Source: Lentisphaera araneosa HTCC2155 (lineage in GTDB: Bacteria > Verrucomicrobiota > Lentisphaeria > Lentisphaerales > Lentisphaeraceae). Taken from it: a stretch of 64,000 nt of DNA. The notes below the pieces were generated by a model. The model ran no database searches, was not told the origin of the DNA, and saw only the letters and a program-made list of their open reading frames with translations. Positions 63,872 to 64,000 of the stretch are shown one piece after another. The position numbers and the translations under genes were made by a program. Where the stretch lies: contig NZ_ABCK01000002.1 of the NCBI RefSeq assembly GCF_000170755.1, positions 62,001-126,000 on the forward strand. The letters are read 5' to 3'. Within the stretch, counting starts at the first letter, position 1; each line of letters starts with the position of its first letter.

Positions 63872-64000
63872 ACTCCCAATAGTTTTGGCTGGGATGACCA
63901 ACTAAGGACCTACTTAACTAGTAATGAAATCCCCCGTGCCACCCTTCTCAATGACTGGCAGTGGAATGCTGATAAAGCGCTAGATATTTTAGTTTGTCCC
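63872..64000 (+). pseudogene. Headless pseudopilin fragment at the window edge
   Basis: The frame from 63872 reads TPNSFGWDDQLRTYLTSNEI, then PRATLLND, WQWNADKALDILVCP, which matches the central block of the pseudopilins at 51146 and 52146. An in-frame stop lies just upstream, and no prepilin leader precedes it in any frame, so the 5' part is lost. The 3' part continues beyond the window. The span 63660-63871 before it holds only the copied promoter region and AT-rich sequence. Confidence 0.75.

Overview
The window is a mostly AT-rich stretch of a PVC-group bacterium, most likely a marine Lentisphaerota member resembling Lentisphaera. This is inferred from gene content, not from a database match: eight intact secreted sulfatases plus one broken one, many prepilin-type H-X9-DG pseudopilins, planctomycete-type DUF1587/1592/1588 cytochromes paired with DUF1552, an ECF sigma factor/Ser-Thr kinase pair, and giant modular secreted esterases. 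No rRNA, tRNA or CRISPR array was seen.

Layout. (1) 1-1526: the tail of an exopolysaccharide (EPS) operon on the + strand (an inverted copy of 40511-41320), running into a headless gene fragment and a strong terminator. (2) 1806-15037: a polysaccharide-degradation block of eight formylglycine sulfatases, an SGNH esterase and a TonB-like alpha/alpha-toroid protein, in several short operons. (3) 15193-17009: two pseudopilin-like genes. (4) 17119-26026: a zinc-ribbon/cytochrome fusion with its DUF1552 partner, a sulfatase pseudogene, a discoidin-like protein on the - strand, and an operon of DUF1080 protein, cytochrome c and beta-propeller dehydrogenase. (5) 26085-27322: an IS4-type transposase broken by a frameshift. 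(6) 27683-36696: a pseudopilin, a membrane-anchored glycosidase-like giant, an acetyl-xylan-esterase-like hydrolase and a GH36-like alpha-galactosidase. (7) 36700-37400: a nest of short repeats. (8) 37408-40043: an ECF sigma factor and membrane Ser/Thr kinase. (9) 40458-50797 and 55200-63567, both on the - strand: two copies of a five-gene EPS operon (UDP-GlcNAc 2-epimerase, outer-membrane barrel, processive GT2, polytopic membrane protein, small anchored protein), each preceded by a giant SASA-type (sialate O-acetylesterase-like) protein. (10) 51146-54850: four pseudopilin genes between the two EPS copies, one of them frameshifted. The right edge carries a prepilin leader fragment and a pseudopilin fragment.

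How it fits together. The degradative genes (sulfatases, esterases, glycosidases, sugar oxidation, cytochromes) look like equipment for using sulfated or acetylated marine polysaccharides. The EPS operons look like a synthase-dependent system for a ManNAc-type polymer. The most unusual feature is the EPS cassette: three copies in the window, a 5.4-kb direct repeat plus an inverted partial copy, mosaic conversion tracts, and upstream giant esterases with a constant C-terminus but different catalytic N-termini. A second notable feature is a conserved promoter module shared by three tandem pseudopilin genes and the alpha-galactosidase.
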